Positions 23,491-36,119 of a stretch of DNA of 64,000 bases are shown here, piece after piece. The notes below the pieces were generated by a model that had not been told where the DNA came from, ran no database searches, and saw only the letters and a program-made list of their open reading frames with translations. The position numbers and the translations under genes were made by a program. The stretch comes from Epiperipatus broadwayi (lineage: Eukaryota; Onychophora; Udeonychophora; Euonychophora; Peripatidae): contig JAQFVV010000001.1 of assembly GCA_028023455.1 (NCBI GenBank), positions 24,915,401-24,979,400 on the forward strand, given 5' to 3'. How positions within the stretch are numbered: the stretch's first letter is position 1; each line of letters starts with the position of its first letter.

Positions 23491-26197
23491 TGAAACAGTA
23501 AGGTCTGCTTTGCAGATCTTCGTTTCACCTTTTCTCACCTATTTCCTACCCTCATACCTTAGTTTGAACCCCAATCTATCGTAGTGTGTCTGCAATACGC
23601 TTATATACCTAAAATCCCGCCTAATTTTAAACCATGAGTACAATGCTCGTATTATATATATAAGTCATTCCCAAATAAATAAAAGATTATAGATTATGTA
23701 TATGTTCACATAATTTTGATTTATTAAAAAGTAGGTTATATAAGTCGTAATTGCGCACACATTATGATATGCATTTTAAAACATATCAAAATTATAAATT
23801 GTTAAAGTTATTTTGTTTGAATCTATTTACAAATATATTACCGTCGTAATATATTTTGATTTAAAATAAAATTCATTTAGTAAATATTCGTTTAGTAAAT
23901 AGATTCAAATATTGCAATTTAAAAGTAAAGTAATTTTCGTTTAATTTAATAAAAGTCATTCCAAATATTTCTGTTAAAATAAATGAGGGACAATAGTTTA
24001 ATTAGTTAATGTTATATAAGTTTATCTAAAAACAGCAGATGTCCACTTAAGGTTTTCTTTAATTAGTAAAAGTAATTTTTAATTAAATCTAATTTGTAAT
24101 TCGAATGTCGACAGGGAAATTAACAAAAGAAATTAATTAATGTTGAATTCCTTTAGACATTCGGATAGATTTAATTACAGCTGATAAGTCCGATATATTT
24201 TTGTAATGCTCCAGGGCAGTTCTATTGTAAAATTCTACTATAAAAGGAGGGTTTTCTTTTGTTCTCCATTCTAATGTTTCTAAGAGAAATCATTCTGAGG
24301 TCTAATGTTTCTAACCAAAATTATTGTAGTAATTTGTAAATCTTGACATGACTGAGTAGAGCGCAAGAAGGCTATTTCTTTCCGGAATGGTCATATGCTG
24401 CCATAGACCATCGGAAGTTATCACACAAGGAACCCCGGAACTGCTGCTGCTGCCAAAAATATGAACATTTCCAGATTTTGCTGTTAAATTATATAAAAAC
24501 CTGCCGATTATCAATCTACCTAAAAATGCTTCTCCAGAGGTAACCCTAAATTAACCCAAGAGCTCTTGTGATAGCTATTTTAAATTGTTTTCTGATATTT
24601 CACATAACTTTATTACGCATTTCTTTTAAATATAATCAACATTTTGCTCTCTATTCTTGGGTTAATATTTTCTATTTATTAAGCTTTCTGTTATTTTATT
24701 ATGATAATGTGTCAGAATCGTCTGACCGAGTGAATTATTCCCTTTGATGAAAATAAGACGCCGCTATGAAGGCATATTTTAAATTTCTAAATAATTTTCT
24801 AATTTTATTATCTTGCAAATCACTCGTTCGAGGGCGATTCTTTTCTTTAATATATAATATAATCACATTGTTTAAAATCTACATGTTATTGATTTTAATC
24901 TAATATGAGAGTATGTGTGAGGTCAATGATTAAATGTGTCCCTTAATGCATGATTGCATATATAAATCTATACTTACTTTTCAAACCCGCAAGCATGCAT
25001 TTTCCTATTTTAATTACCATGTTCGACTTTAATTACAAAGTTCATCATTGACGTCGAGAATGTACGGACCCTTTTAAATGAATTTCTGGGAATTTGATTG
25101 GGCATTTCTCTTAATCCAAGTAAACCCCATTCAGTATATTTTTATATACACTAGTCTCGTATTGCTGGTAAATGAATTGGTTGTTGAGACCGCTTTGTTT
25201 TAATTTTCCAAGGATTCTTTACATGGCCAAGGCCGTTCTCTTCGCTTTTTGTGATTTCCAGGCAGAGTGTGTCCACAAATGACACACCTGGGAATTAAAT
25301 GCAATTATCACCCAGTTGCTAAGTTTCGGCTGTTCATGAAAATACTTTCCTACGGATTAGCGGCGAGATGCCCTCCGTAATCATTCCGGATATTCAATAT
25401 TGTTTTATTTTATATTTATTTTACAAAGCATCTGTGACTTAAACGTGTCACACCCTCCAACTTTAATAAATTCATTATCAGCAATACTGGCTTCCCAATG
25501 TAACTTTATTATTATTATTATCGAATAAATGCTTTGATCACATACCCACTTTGTTGTTTAGTAAGCTTTTGTCCGTGCTATTCTCGAAATCAATAAATAT
25601 TTTAGAACACTTAATTTTCAAATATTTTCTTAAACTTGTATAATTGCTCAAAGCACCTCACACATGTTCCTATCTCATCAAGCACATTATCGCAATGCTA
25701 TTAGCCCAAGGAATAGAATATATCACTTTGCTTTAAAACCTTTTTGTCATTTATTGGAATATAATGCCCACAATTATTTAATACGCGTCCCGGTCTCATA
25801 TAAGCAGACAGTGGCGTTCTATATATATATTTTATATAAATAAATTTTGTGAAATTATTTAAAACTAAATTTGATCTTTTATTTTATTGATTCCTATCAC
25901 TGTCTCGGTCTATATATATATTTTCTGCATTTCTTTTGTAAATCCATAGACGTTAATAAGCCATCCAAGCTTTTTTTAGTATAGAGTCTTTTGTTTCTCC
26001 CTGACCACCAGGCACCGGTTAAAGGTTATACTAGTAGTGGCATCAGATGCTTTATCACGTAGATGGCGCTGTGAAATTTGGACTTTAGATTCGAACTTAG
26101 TATATCTAGAAGGCAACCCCTCCTAGAATGTTCAGTTTTGTGTGTGGGGTTTGAATTCTGCAGGGTGTTAGCGAGATAGACGATTCTGACTTTTACA
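23491..26197 (+). repeat. 3' long terminal repeat
   Basis: This is the right LTR, about 2707 bp, opening TGAAACAGTAAGG and ending TTTTACA. It is collinear with the left LTR and mostly identical. It has scattered substitutions and a single copy of the block that is doubled in the left LTR. It is followed by ATAT, matching the four bases before the left LTR. Confidence 0.85.
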
Positions 26198-26693
26198 ATA
26201 TATATCTCTAGTATTTAAAATGTTTGACGAGCATCAAGATTAAAATATAGTTTTGATATTTGAAAATAATAATTATCAGTCACCCTGATCAAATAATTCA
26301 AAATTGAATTATAAACTCAACTAAAAAACAAATATTGTAATTAAAAAAATAATTAAATGAATTCAAATTAAAAACATAATATATTGAGATAATTAGATTT
26401 ATAGATATTAGTTAGTTAAGCGATGAAGGATGGTAAAATTAGTAACTAAATACTTGAATCTGTTTTGGAAAGAAGTAAGAAATAGCAAAATCAATACAAT
26501 CTTTATTAATTATTTTTATTATATTAAATAGCTTGTAAATTAATTAAAAGGAAATGTCATAATGTTTATTTGTTAAAACCAAAAAAAATAGGATGTCAAA
26601 TTTTGTTCTATTTTGTAGATATTTAAAATAAAATATGTTGTATTTATTATAAAACCAAATATACTCTTATATATTACTGTTACTTTATTAAAG
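26198..26693. other. Intron-like A/T-rich stretch
   Basis: No gene is seen. It ends in the acceptor TACTTTATTAAAG used by the next exon. Confidence 0.4.
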
Positions 26694-26807
26694 GAAATAA
26701 TTTCCGAGTTAGATAAATCTCCAGAAGCAGATAAGTTTGATAATGAAAAATCGTTAAGATCAAAAAGGATAAAAAAAATCAAGAAAAGAAAAAGATCTGA
26801 CTTGGAA
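26694..26807 (+). CDS. Module exon 2 (38 codons)
   Basis: The acceptor TTTATTAAAG ends at 26693 and the donor GTAAGT starts at 26808. The 114-nt exon is in phase 0 at both ends. It reads EIISELDKSPEADKFDNE, then a basic half with KRIKKIKKRKR, ending SDLE. The same acidic-then-basic pattern recurs in the exons at 30811, 39878, 48331 and 59093. The basic cluster resembles a nuclear localisation signal, and several Ser/Thr residues sit in acidic contexts suited to CK2. No family is recognised. A nuclear, disordered, repeat-rich protein is an inference. Confidence 0.6.
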
Positions 26808-27999
26808 GTAAGTAATATTTTCATTTATATGCATAATTTTATAAGAATACAATTAATATATATATTTATAAACTGGTATGCTTGTTGACATATGGCATAT
26901 TTGTACTCATAAATAATTTTTTGTGTAAAGAAAAAGAAAATTTGTGTTAAATCTAATGTCATCTATAAATTATTGCTAAAAGAATAAAAAAATAAAATGC
27001 TAATAGAAAAATAAGTATGGAAAATATTTCTTTTTGAAAAAAGTAGAATATATTTGATTAAAAGTAACAAGAATGTAAATAATATAATATTAAATCATCT
27101 ATGCACTTTATTACTGTTTCACAATGCTTTAATTATCATTCTTTTTTACAGTTTCAATTGCCCCAGCAATTTTCTTTAGAATTATAACATAGTATAAATA
27201 TATGAATATAAATATACACGAACATATAATTTATATATATCTATATACATTATATGTAAATACATTTATATATCACATTTTTGTATTTTTCTCCTTCAAG
27301 AAATTCACTAAAAATTGAATTTATTTTGAGGTAAAATAGTTCTGAGGCTTTTATTCCTTCTAAAGTAGGCATGTATATGTAAGCATATGAATCACCAATC
27401 AAAATCTTGACAAAAATGAAAATAAATATTCTGCAAAAACAATAAAGTAATGACATAGTTCAAAATAGGACCTTCTTAAGTTTGCCCAATTGAGTGATCG
27501 GGAATATAGCTGGTAACTTGAAGAATAAACTCAAAAATAATGTTATAGATATTGACAAAATTTATTCATAATTCCTAAGTTGAATTATGTTCTTAATTAC
27601 TACCGACTACCCAAAAAGTTTTTTTTGCCTTTTTTGTTGGTGGAGTTTTTGTTCAGTTGGAATTTTAAAATAGTAACTTAGTTGTTTGATTTTATGAGTG
27701 TAGCGTACTCATAAAGTCTCAGTGTACACACATTTTTATATATATATTCTGAAAAAACAAAAAGTTCCTAAGTTGCAATTTTATAGGCTTTTTTACCAAA
27801 CGTCCAACATTGTACTTCTGACTGATTGCAATTTATCAAGCATAAAAGTTATTTCTATTTTTAATTTATATAATTGTTGAACATCTATTTTAAAGTTGAG
27901 AAATAGCCCAGAAAATAATCAAGGATTTAAAATGGATGAGAATTGCTGGGTGAGTTATTTAAATCTAAATGGTTGGGAACTGTTAAAATAAGTGATATA
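26808..27999 (+). other. Intron, A/T-rich
   Basis: It starts with a consensus GTAAGT donor. Its first ~150 bases resemble the start of the intron after exon 39878-39985. No other feature is seen. A 68-codon minus ORF at 27250-27456 is considered incidental. Confidence 0.4.
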
Positions 28000-28625
28000 G
28001 CTTATTTATTACACGGCACAAACTCTATTTGCATTCCATTTTGTATGTCCTGCATTTCCTTATAACCATCTCCCCCCCACAGACACAGGTCTTCTCTGTT
28101 GGTAGAATTCTTTCTCTTGCAGGAAGGCCACAGTGGACACTTCAGTATTTGAAATAGAAACAGTTTGAAAGTAAATTGTTTTTCAGCATCAGCCATTTTT
28201 TCAGTCTCACAAGATACGAGACTTTTGCCTGATGTCTGCTGAATCGCGATATTTCCTACATTTGGCTCGCTCCGGGGGAGGGGGGGAGTGAGGTTGAGTA
28301 GAGTGTGACAATTTGTAGGACGTCTTACTACTTTCTGGGTCTTGTACAAGAATTATATTTTGGACTGCGTACTGGTGCACTTTTCGTCATTGCAACTACT
28401 GACACCCTCTCACGATACGGTAGCGATCTGTTAATTGTCAGCAATCGTAAAGAATGTAAACAACATGTAGCAGCCTGAACTGATATGGTAGGCTAAGTGT
28501 GAATTGTGAGGGCATTTGATCGCAAAACACGCTGCATGCCGTATTGATGCTAGCCGAAAGAGTCAATTGCTGATACCAATTGAGAAGCTTGGCCTGATAA
28601 ACTATATTTTGACCTGGTTTTGGCT
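28000..28625. other. GC-richer block with 115-codon minus-strand ORF
   Basis: This is a ~600 bp stretch of much higher G+C than its flanks, with a GGGGGAGGGGGGGAG tract near 28273. The minus ORF 28002-28349 has an internal Met in a favourable context at about 28196, followed by ADAEKQFTFKLFLFQ. No family was recognised. It may be a host promoter with a first exon, a retroposed sequence, or part of another repeat. No donor of GTAAGT type was found in the ORF on that strand. Confidence 0.3.
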
Positions 28626-28650
28626 AACAACAATGCCATCAAGTGGCTAG

Positions 28651-28863
28651 ATGGTCAGATGTTTCAGTATTTCTTACTGTATAAAATTTTTTTCAGTAAT
28701 GATGAAAGCAAAAGTTGTAGACAAATTTCCATCTGGGAAATTACACATTTTTACTATTTCTGAGGAAAAACGAAAGAAGCATATAAATGATGAAAGTAAA
28801 TATTCTAATTGCAATGAAATCAAAATGTTGATCGATAGCATATTGCATATTGCTAATCATTAA
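28651..28863 (+). other. Unassigned 70-codon ORF with splice-acceptor-like start
   Basis: A good acceptor (ATTTTTTTCAG, ending 28696) falls inside this ORF. It is followed by MMKAKVVDKFPSGKLHIF and a Lys/Glu-rich tail before the stop at 28861. The protein is not recognised. A possible donor at 28796 (GTAAAT) would leave a phase that does not join to the next candidate exon without a stop. It stands as an isolated observation. Confidence 0.2.
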
Positions 28864-28968
28864 AATGAATTTATCTATGTTTTTTTTTTTAAATAGAAAT
28901 TAATGTATAAATGATAAAATATTGTAAGCATTTTAAAAAATTGGAGAAATAAAAATTATATATTTCAG

Positions 28969-29193
28969 CTTCTTGAAGTTATTATTTTTGTTGAAAAAGA
29001 TATAATGCAAGAAATTGCATCAGCAATGTTCCATATATTAGTTGTCAAAGAGAGTATCAATCTTTCAATGACCGAATACTTAATAATTTATTTTAAATAT
29101 AGATCTAGTTTGACTTTGCATTACAAAATCTCATTTGGTGACATTTTGTTATTAAATGGATTTGATATTTCTTCAATTAATAATTGCAACTAG
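28969..29193 (+). CDS. Candidate (alternative) terminal exon of unknown protein
   Basis: A strong acceptor (TATATATTTCAG, ending 28968) opens a 75-codon frame in phase 0. It starts LLEVIIFVEKDIMQEIAS and ends at the stop 29191-29193. An AATAAA polyadenylation signal follows about 35 bases later (29228-29233). Phase 0 matches the module exons on either side (26694 and 30811), so it could serve as an alternative last exon of that gene. The hydrophobic-mixed protein is not recognised. Chance is possible in such A/T-rich DNA. Confidence 0.25.
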   Translation, partial: LLEVIIFVEKDIMQEIASAMFHILVVKESINLSMTEYLIIYFKYRSSLTLHYKISFGDILLLNGFDISSINNCN

Positions 29194-29227
29194 AGAAATA
29201 ATCTTGAAATTAATAATATATATTTAT

Positions 29228-29233
29228 AATAAA
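29228..29233 (+). terminator. Possible polyadenylation signal
   Basis: An AATAAA hexamer lies 35 bases after the stop of the candidate terminal exon. The hexamer is common in A/T-rich sequence, so its weight is small on its own. Confidence 0.25.
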
Positions 29234-29819
29234 CACTTATTTACTTTGGAGCAAAAAGCCTGAAAATAATTGTTTCTTCAACCATAATTAGGAATTTTAT
29301 ATTTAACTTGAAATAAAATGTTGTGTGTTTTTAATATTTTAATTTGTTAGAATAAAATATTTATTTTTAATATCAACTATTCATTGGGTGTTATTAATGA
29401 GAGTTATTAAATTTATTAAGGTTAGTTTATTAGAATTTGAATGTATAATTTACCTTTGCCAATATTTGTTGATTAAGTCCCGGGAACAATATTCTCTAAA
29501 AAAATAAAGTTACGGGAAATCATAACTCCATTTTTTTAGTTACTTGCCTCAAAATTATGGGATATGAGGAAGTTAGGAGTCTATTGACTATGGTACCCTC
29601 TTATAAATTAAAACTTCGTTGGCAATTCCTATCATAATAATTAGTAGACCAGTTAATCAGGAAATATAACTATGTTTTTAGAAATACGAACAAGATATTA
29701 TCTTATCCATAACTTTCACTTAACAGTGTGTAAAAGACGGCCTACCAGAATCTAGCAAAACATGAAAAATATTATATTATAAATTATATTCACTGTTATA
29801 AGTTTGTTCAGTTAAATTT

Positions 29820-30810
29820 AAAACTAATTATTGTATATTTAAATAATATGCTATATTAATCTTTTTAAAGATTTTGCAAAGATCATTTTAAAGTTATACA
29901 TGTAGAGCTTAGTTAATATTCCTGTAGATTGTTATGCTAAAATAAGAATATTCTTTGATTTTACTAAGATGGAAGAAATTGGTCTAAGACTTCAATAAAT
30001 ATATAGGTAGTACTTCACTATGTAGATGTAAAAGGGTGCTTAAATGTTATAATTTGTAAATTATTTGAATGATTAAGTGAATCAAAATATAATTCAAGAA
30101 TTATTTTATCATATGGTCTGAGAATTCATAATAGTAATACAAATAAATAAAAATGTATATAGTAAATCATTATTTTTTTTGTCTTCATAAAAGTTTATAT
30201 AATGAATGTTACCAAAATATATTTAATATATGATGAAGTTTTTTGTTGAATGATATCCAATCAAATGTCTATAGCATTTAAAACATTTACAATATCAAAT
30301 TCAAAGTAATCACGTTTTTAATTCATTATTTTGTGCCAGATGTCATATAATATTTGATAACTTAGGAATCATCCATCTGTTCTAATATTCAAAAGTGGTT
30401 TTATAAAATAGATAATCACTCAAAATAAAAAAGTATGTTTAATAGAAATTTCATTAAAATTATGGAGATATGTTAAGACAACTGCGTGATGGCATTTATA
30501 AATAAATATTGACAAAAAATAGTAAAATTAAATTAAAATATTTGAAAAAATATAAAGGAATTAAAATTTTTCAATTTTTATTACTTGTTTTTATTATGTT
30601 TAATAATGTCTATGAACAATTTCTTCAATCCTAAAATGATGCACTTTATTTTAAAGTTAATGCACAATGTTATAAAGAAGAGAAATAAGATGATTAGTTT
30701 TAAATAATAGAATGACAATTTACTATTTTATATTTAAGTTTGTAATTTTTATAATTAATTAAAAATATAATTACAAAAACATGCTTTTGGTTTTTGTTAT
30801 TTTATTAAAG
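29820..30810 (+). repeat. Duplicated intron segment, copy C
   Basis: It is related to the segments before the exons at 48331 and 59093. Shared blocks include AAAGTTATA(C)ATGTA.AGAGCTTA (29892; compare 42538 and 55167), the TATAATTC(A/G)AG(A/G)ATTAT block (30090; compare 56200), GTTTATATAATGAATG (30192; compare 56283), GATTTTATAAAATAGATAAT-type strings and the run into the exon acceptor. It is shorter than the other two copies. Confidence 0.6.
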
Positions 30811-30918
30811 AGATCAGATCTTGAATCAGATATATTGTCACAAACTGATACATTAGAGAATGGAAAGACATCAAAAAGGGAAAAAAAGCTAAAGAAAAGA
30901 AAAAAATCTAGTTCAGAA
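30811..30918 (+). CDS. Module exon 3 (36 codons)
   Basis: The acceptor TTTATTAAAG ends at 30810 and the donor GTAAGT starts at 30919. The 108-nt exon is in phase 0 and reads RSDLESDILSQTDTLENG, then KTSKREKKLKKRKKSSSE. It is the closest relative of the exon at 59093 (about two thirds of residues identical by eye) and of the one at 48331. The first half is acidic with Ser/Thr; the second half is a bipartite-like Lys/Arg cluster. Upstream intron is shared with both relatives, so they arose by exon-plus-intron duplication. No family is recognised. Confidence 0.7.
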
Positions 30919-31936
30919 GTAAGTAACATTACACGATCATCATTCTTTATGCTTACACAAGCTATTTACATAGAGGGTAAACTCTCCATACAGTGCTCTC
31001 AGATCCAAGGCTCCTCACTGATGAAAGTCATTAGTCTGGAGATATTGGATGAGTAGGCACTAGATAGGGATTTTATGCACAAATATGTTTATACTTTAAA
31101 ATATATTTTGTATATACATACATGCTCATATATCATGCTCATATATTCAATTTTGAAAATGATATAAAATGTTGAAGAAACTTTCAACTGAATATTCTAA
31201 ATGGACAAGCAACTGTTGTTAATGATTTAATAGTCATGGAAGTTTGTATTTTTCTGAAGTTATAATTAAGTGTCTATGTTGTTCACTGATCATAGTTTAT
31301 CTTAGAAATATACATAAAAAGATTTTAAAAAATTTATTCCAAATATTTTTTTACATTCTTGCTTGTCAGCATTTGATATATTTGTATTTCTTACTTTTTC
31401 ATTTAACGATAAGAAAGTTTGTAAAAAGCTAACTAACTAATTATTAAACTCTCTTTCTCTATATATATATATATTGTAACTAGTTGGCTTGCATGCCACA
31501 CAGTGTGTGTGTGCATAAATATAGATATATATATAAAGTAAAGGAAAAGGAGAAATAAACACCGACAAAAATTGTAGTAGATATTTTCTACATTCATTGA
31601 AATAAAATAAAAAATAATAATTCTGATTTAAAATATTGTTTTATAAATTAAACTTTTAAAAGATCTGAATAAATATAAATATTGTATTATTATTACTCTG
31701 ATTTTGAAATTTAAAAACAGGTATGGTATTTTTGAAATTTTTTAATTAATTAAACAAAATTTTTATCCGTTAGAAATCCCCTAAGTGAAAACATGCATAT
31801 CACACTTTGACAAAAATTTCAAGCTTGTTTTCAAAAGGGATTAGAGAGATAAAAATAAAACTGCTTGCAATCAAGGTGTTGTTATCACCTCAGATGATTT
31901 TATAAAAAGACTGATAAAAAAATATCAGTTAGTTAG
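30919..31936 (+). other. Intron, A/T-rich
   Basis: Begins with a consensus donor. A small GC-richer patch (30970-31060) has no recognisable content. Microsatellite (AT)n tracts occur near 31460 and 31530. Confidence 0.4.
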
Positions 31937-32106
31937 AGTTGGTTTTAATATTTTGAGCAGTGGCCAACTAGGCCAACTGCAAAGTTTGGCTTTAATATTT
32001 TTGAGAAGCGGTTAGCAGAAGAGCTAACTGCAAAGTTGGCTAAAGTATTTTGTGAAGAGTTGGTAACTGCAGCAGAGAATGGCAATAGTAAAGCTAGCTG
32101 CAAAGA
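31937..32106 (+). repeat. Short degenerate minisatellite (3 units of ~50-70 bp)
   Basis: Three successive units each open with a GTTGG/TTGGC-type block, run through (A/T)AATATTTT.GAG or AGTATTTTGTGAAGAG, and close with (A/G)(A/G)CTGCAAAG, at about 31984, 32035 and 32105. Units two and three have drifted and unit three is longer. No coding meaning was found. GC-richer sequence continues to about 32380 without a recognisable product. Confidence 0.55.
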
Positions 32107-35100
32107 TGACTAGTATAATTATAAAGAGAACTGCCATGAGGATGTAAGATTGCAAGGAAGTGGCTGCTCTACAGTTGACTGGTGGAGTTGGAATTCATAT
32201 GGAGGAAAAGGGTCAAGATTCTTTATAATTCATAGGCTTAAGTGTTCTGGAAAACAGCTTGCTGACCTCAAGCTTACCAAATCCAAGTCTAAGTAGAACC
32301 AACTGCAGAAGGGAGAAAGCCAACCATATCTGATTTATGTACTTTACCTGATGATGACAATTGCCTGGATTGACCAAAAAAAAAACAGCTTCCCCAAGAG
32401 AAACACCAACTGAATAAAGAAGTAATTATACATATGCTGCTGTGTCTATATGCAGAGAAGTACAGATTAACATGTGCACAAAAGTGAGTTGTTTTTAAAT
32501 AATTTATTTGGAAGACATTTTAAGTCTTTATTTTTAAATTTAAAGACAGTTATAATTAGTTAAGGGGCAACCTAATAAAAAGCTTTCTAACCTCTCAAAA
32601 ATTGACTATACTTTTTTTAAAAGAATAAAAGAAAGCTGTAATGGAATTTGATAAATTGATTTTTTTTTCTAATATTGATACATACATAAAGATGTAAATT
32701 TTATGTATATTCAAAATGGAATTATTAATTACAAAAATTATTGTTATTTATTGCTTGACAAAATTAAATTTGTTAATAATCTGCGCAATTCTATATACAT
32801 GTTTTAGTAAACCTAGCATAAGTATTTGTATTATTTAAAATATAATTTAAAAGCTTAATCATGTATTATTATAGAACAAGTTAAATATGTTCAGAAATTT
32901 CATGCACACACATGTATGTGTGCGTATATCTGTCAATTATATTGCAGATACCAATGCTTGTCACGTATAACACATATATAAAATTTAATCAATTTTTTTT
33001 AATAATTATTTTATGTTTAATTGAAATGTTTTCATCATATATTATAAAACTCATGTCTGTGTACAGATATATGTATGCGTTTATAGATCCCCTTTAAGAA
33101 ATAATGCAATTAATGTAATAACTTGAATTTTGTAGTAATCTTGTAAATTACAGTGTGATGACTTTTATTATTGTGTATTATTCAAAATTAGAAACGTTAT
33201 CCAATAAGACCTTAAATATCCTTTATTTTTTGTTATTAATAAACTTATTTTATTATTGAAAATTGTTTGCATCATCTCTTGGTCACATACAGTAATAGAG
33301 CTTATGTTCTCTGAGCTAGATTTGTGCACGGGATGAATATATGAATGGGGATGTATATTTAGTGGTTTTGGGCATCCAGAGATGATCAATCATCATCCTG
33401 GTTGGCGCAAAAAAGAATACTCTTTAAAGCCCATGCATTATCTTTTATTTTAGTTTAGCCTTATTAGGAGTTAAGTTTATAATTGGCCACAAGTAGCTAG
33501 AGCATTGATTATGATCAGCATGTTTTAATGTCCCAGCATTATTATTTGACTCTTATGTATTCTAATGAATGAGCATGAAGTTGGTGCATCCAAGTTATGT
33601 TTAAATAATTGCCCCAAGCTGGCAAAGGCTCAATAGTTACCCTGGTCTACAGAAGACCATTTTCCAATCCAGTCACAAGATGGATTGTTGATTTTATTAT
33701 ATTTTATTGTGGATCATTCATGATGATGAATGGTATTTTGAGTATTACTCATACTTACTTATACTTATTTTGAATTATTATAATGCTGGTTGATATTTGA
33801 TTGATTAGTTATTCTAAGGAGTGACTGGCTAATCTCTCAGAGATTCTATAATCTCATGCCCTCCTTAAATATATCTTACTTATATATACTTTTGTAAATT
33901 ATTGATTTAGTATTGTATTTACTTGGGGTTGAAGATAATTTTTCCATCACCCAGTTCAAACCCATTTTGACTCCACTTTTTGATAACCCTTTTTCTTCCA
34001 CCCCTATCATCCTATCCCGTTACAATATATTACATGAAAATTTATAATATTAAATAAGAAGCATCTTTTTTATATTTATAAATATAAACTAAAAAATAAA
34101 TTTAAAGATTATAAACTGACTTTATATAGACAATTGTGATTAGTTGAAATAAATTGTGAAATATTTCTTTCAAAAAAAGTTTGCATTTTACAGAAGTTTT
34201 TTAAAATAAGATAAAAAATCTTTGATCTTCAATGCTGTAAACTGTCTCATTTTGTCTTGAATGAGTGAGAAGTTAAAGTATACATTATTGTTCTTTAAGT
34301 GGAGTATTACCAAGATATATTCCTAATAATAACATAAAATAACTAGAAGAGGTTATTCACTAAACTTATTTCAGAGTTTTTATTATTATTTCTAAGATTT
34401 AAATAGTGAAATTAACTCAATCTCAATAATATGTTTTATTTCTTATTTATGTTTTCCAATATGCAAAGCGATAGATGTATAAAACTCAATTTATAAACTA
34501 ATTTTTAAAATAAATTATAACTGAAAAACTAGTAAAACAAAATGTAGTAAATAGAAAGCTAATTAAAAGTATAATTTAGGTAATCAGTATAAACATTATT
34601 TTATTTTTATGTACTTTTTATAAAGACAAAAAATTACGAATTTAGTTATTAATTTTTATTATTTGATTAAGATTTTAATGTGAAGCATTTTATTTTAAAA
34701 ATAATGTTAAATATTGATAAATCTTTGTTTTTTATATACTATTTTTTTAAAAAAAAGGAACTAAGATATTGTTTTTTTTATTTTCATTTGATTTATTGTC
34801 ATCATATTATTTTTTTAGCTATCTCATAGTTACAAATAAGATATATTTATTTATACATGTTGTAATGGTATCTTTTATCTCTATAAAGGGAGCATGTGAA
34901 TAAAACAACATATTTTAAAATAGGACATTAATATAGTAGTAACAAATAAAAAAGCATATCGAATGTTTATTTAATGTTCCATGCTTGTGAATAATAATTA
35001 TTGATACAAATAAAGATTCTTATCTATTAAAATATAGTTTGAATTGCTAAGAGATTTTAATGAACTTAACCATATTTTTGAAAGAATATTGAATATTAAA

Positions 35101-36119
35101 TCTTCTTAGTCATATTAATAATTTATAAGACTATTTAATTTTCAGGAATTCCTTTACAGAAATTAGTTATCAATTACAATAAACATGTAAATATGTCAAT
35201 AGATGACTAGTAATGTATGTGATAATCATAATAGTAATAAAATAAAAACAAGAAATATAATTAAGCAAATAAATATTTTTTACTGAACAATTTATTATTT
35301 AGTTGGCAGCTATTACTGTATAATGTTCAATAAACTATTTTCTGGAATTGTGTTTACCATGTGTTATGAACAGAACATTGAAACCAAAACAGATTATATA
35401 TCAACATAATATTTTTAAAATTAATATAATATATTTTTGTTAATCAACTTTAAACAGTATACTTAATTTGTTCACCACTTTGTAGAATTTATATTTATAT
35501 TTTAGATAATCATATGTATAAGTTTTCATTGCTAATATTTGAAGTAATTTACATGACAATTACTTTCACAGATAATAGGCGTGATGAACAATTGAACATA
35601 CTTTTGATTTATCTAAATAATAATGAAAATAATAACTACCAATAAGTATTATTAACAACTTACCTTAATCTCTTTTGATTATAAAATATATAAATATATA
35701 CTAAACAATACACATACATTCAAACATAAATGTTTAAATAACACAAATGAATTATCTGATAAATCCTTTTTTTCTATTCAAAGAAATCACAACTAAATAT
35801 TGTTGTTAATGATAACAAAAATTTTACAATATATCTACACATTCTATATATAAGCAAACAAAAAAAAAAGTTCAATATCCTTCTGTCTTCTGCTAAAATT
35901 CTACGATGATCTTCTGTGTGCCTTTTCTATGCATACAATTTATACTTATTTCAAATCTCAGTATTCCACTTTGATGATTGATTTCAAATTTAAGACAATA
36001 TCTCATACTTGCATTTAGAACATTTCATTATGAATTCCAATTATGCATTAATAATGATAGTTGTTTATTTCTTTGAATGAATTTATCTTTCATTGATTAA
36101 TTCAATATATTTTGTAATG
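32107..36119 (+). other. Long A/T-rich intronic stretch
   Basis: About 4 kb with no supported gene. Short ORFs at 32912-33097 (plus) and 33168-33389 (minus) have no motif. 32110-32450 and 33280-34020 are slightly GC-richer than the rest but unassigned. Confidence 0.4.

Larger units (their letters stand above)
14721..26197 (+). mobile_element. Ty3/gypsy LTR retrotransposon, complete but defective (~11.5 kb)
   Basis: Two directly repeated LTRs (14721-17567 and 23491-26197) begin with TGAAACAGTAA and end with TTACA. They are flanked by ATAT on both sides, a short target duplication in a low-complexity context. Between them gag, protease, reverse transcriptase, RNase H and integrase lie in gypsy order on the plus strand, broken by several frameshifts and stops. 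LTRs of 2.7-2.8 kb are unusually long; most gypsy LTRs are a few hundred bases. The two LTRs look about 97% identical by eye apart from one tandem duplication, so the insertion is fairly recent relative to the other relics here. It lies in the intron between candidate exons 10407-10475 and 26694-26807. Confidence 0.85.

Noticed and set aside
26210-26300. Resemblance of the sequence just after the 3' LTR to the candidate exon at 10407
   Set aside because: Only a few short A/T-rich strings match (TTGAAAATAAT, TCAGTC). The frame has stops, so this is not enough to call a second copy.
30781-31056. 91-codon ORF starting at a Met upstream of module exon 3
   Set aside because: The codons before 30811 and after 30918 lie in flanking intron. 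Acceptor and donor consensus bracket only the central 108 nt, and sister copies share that boundary.
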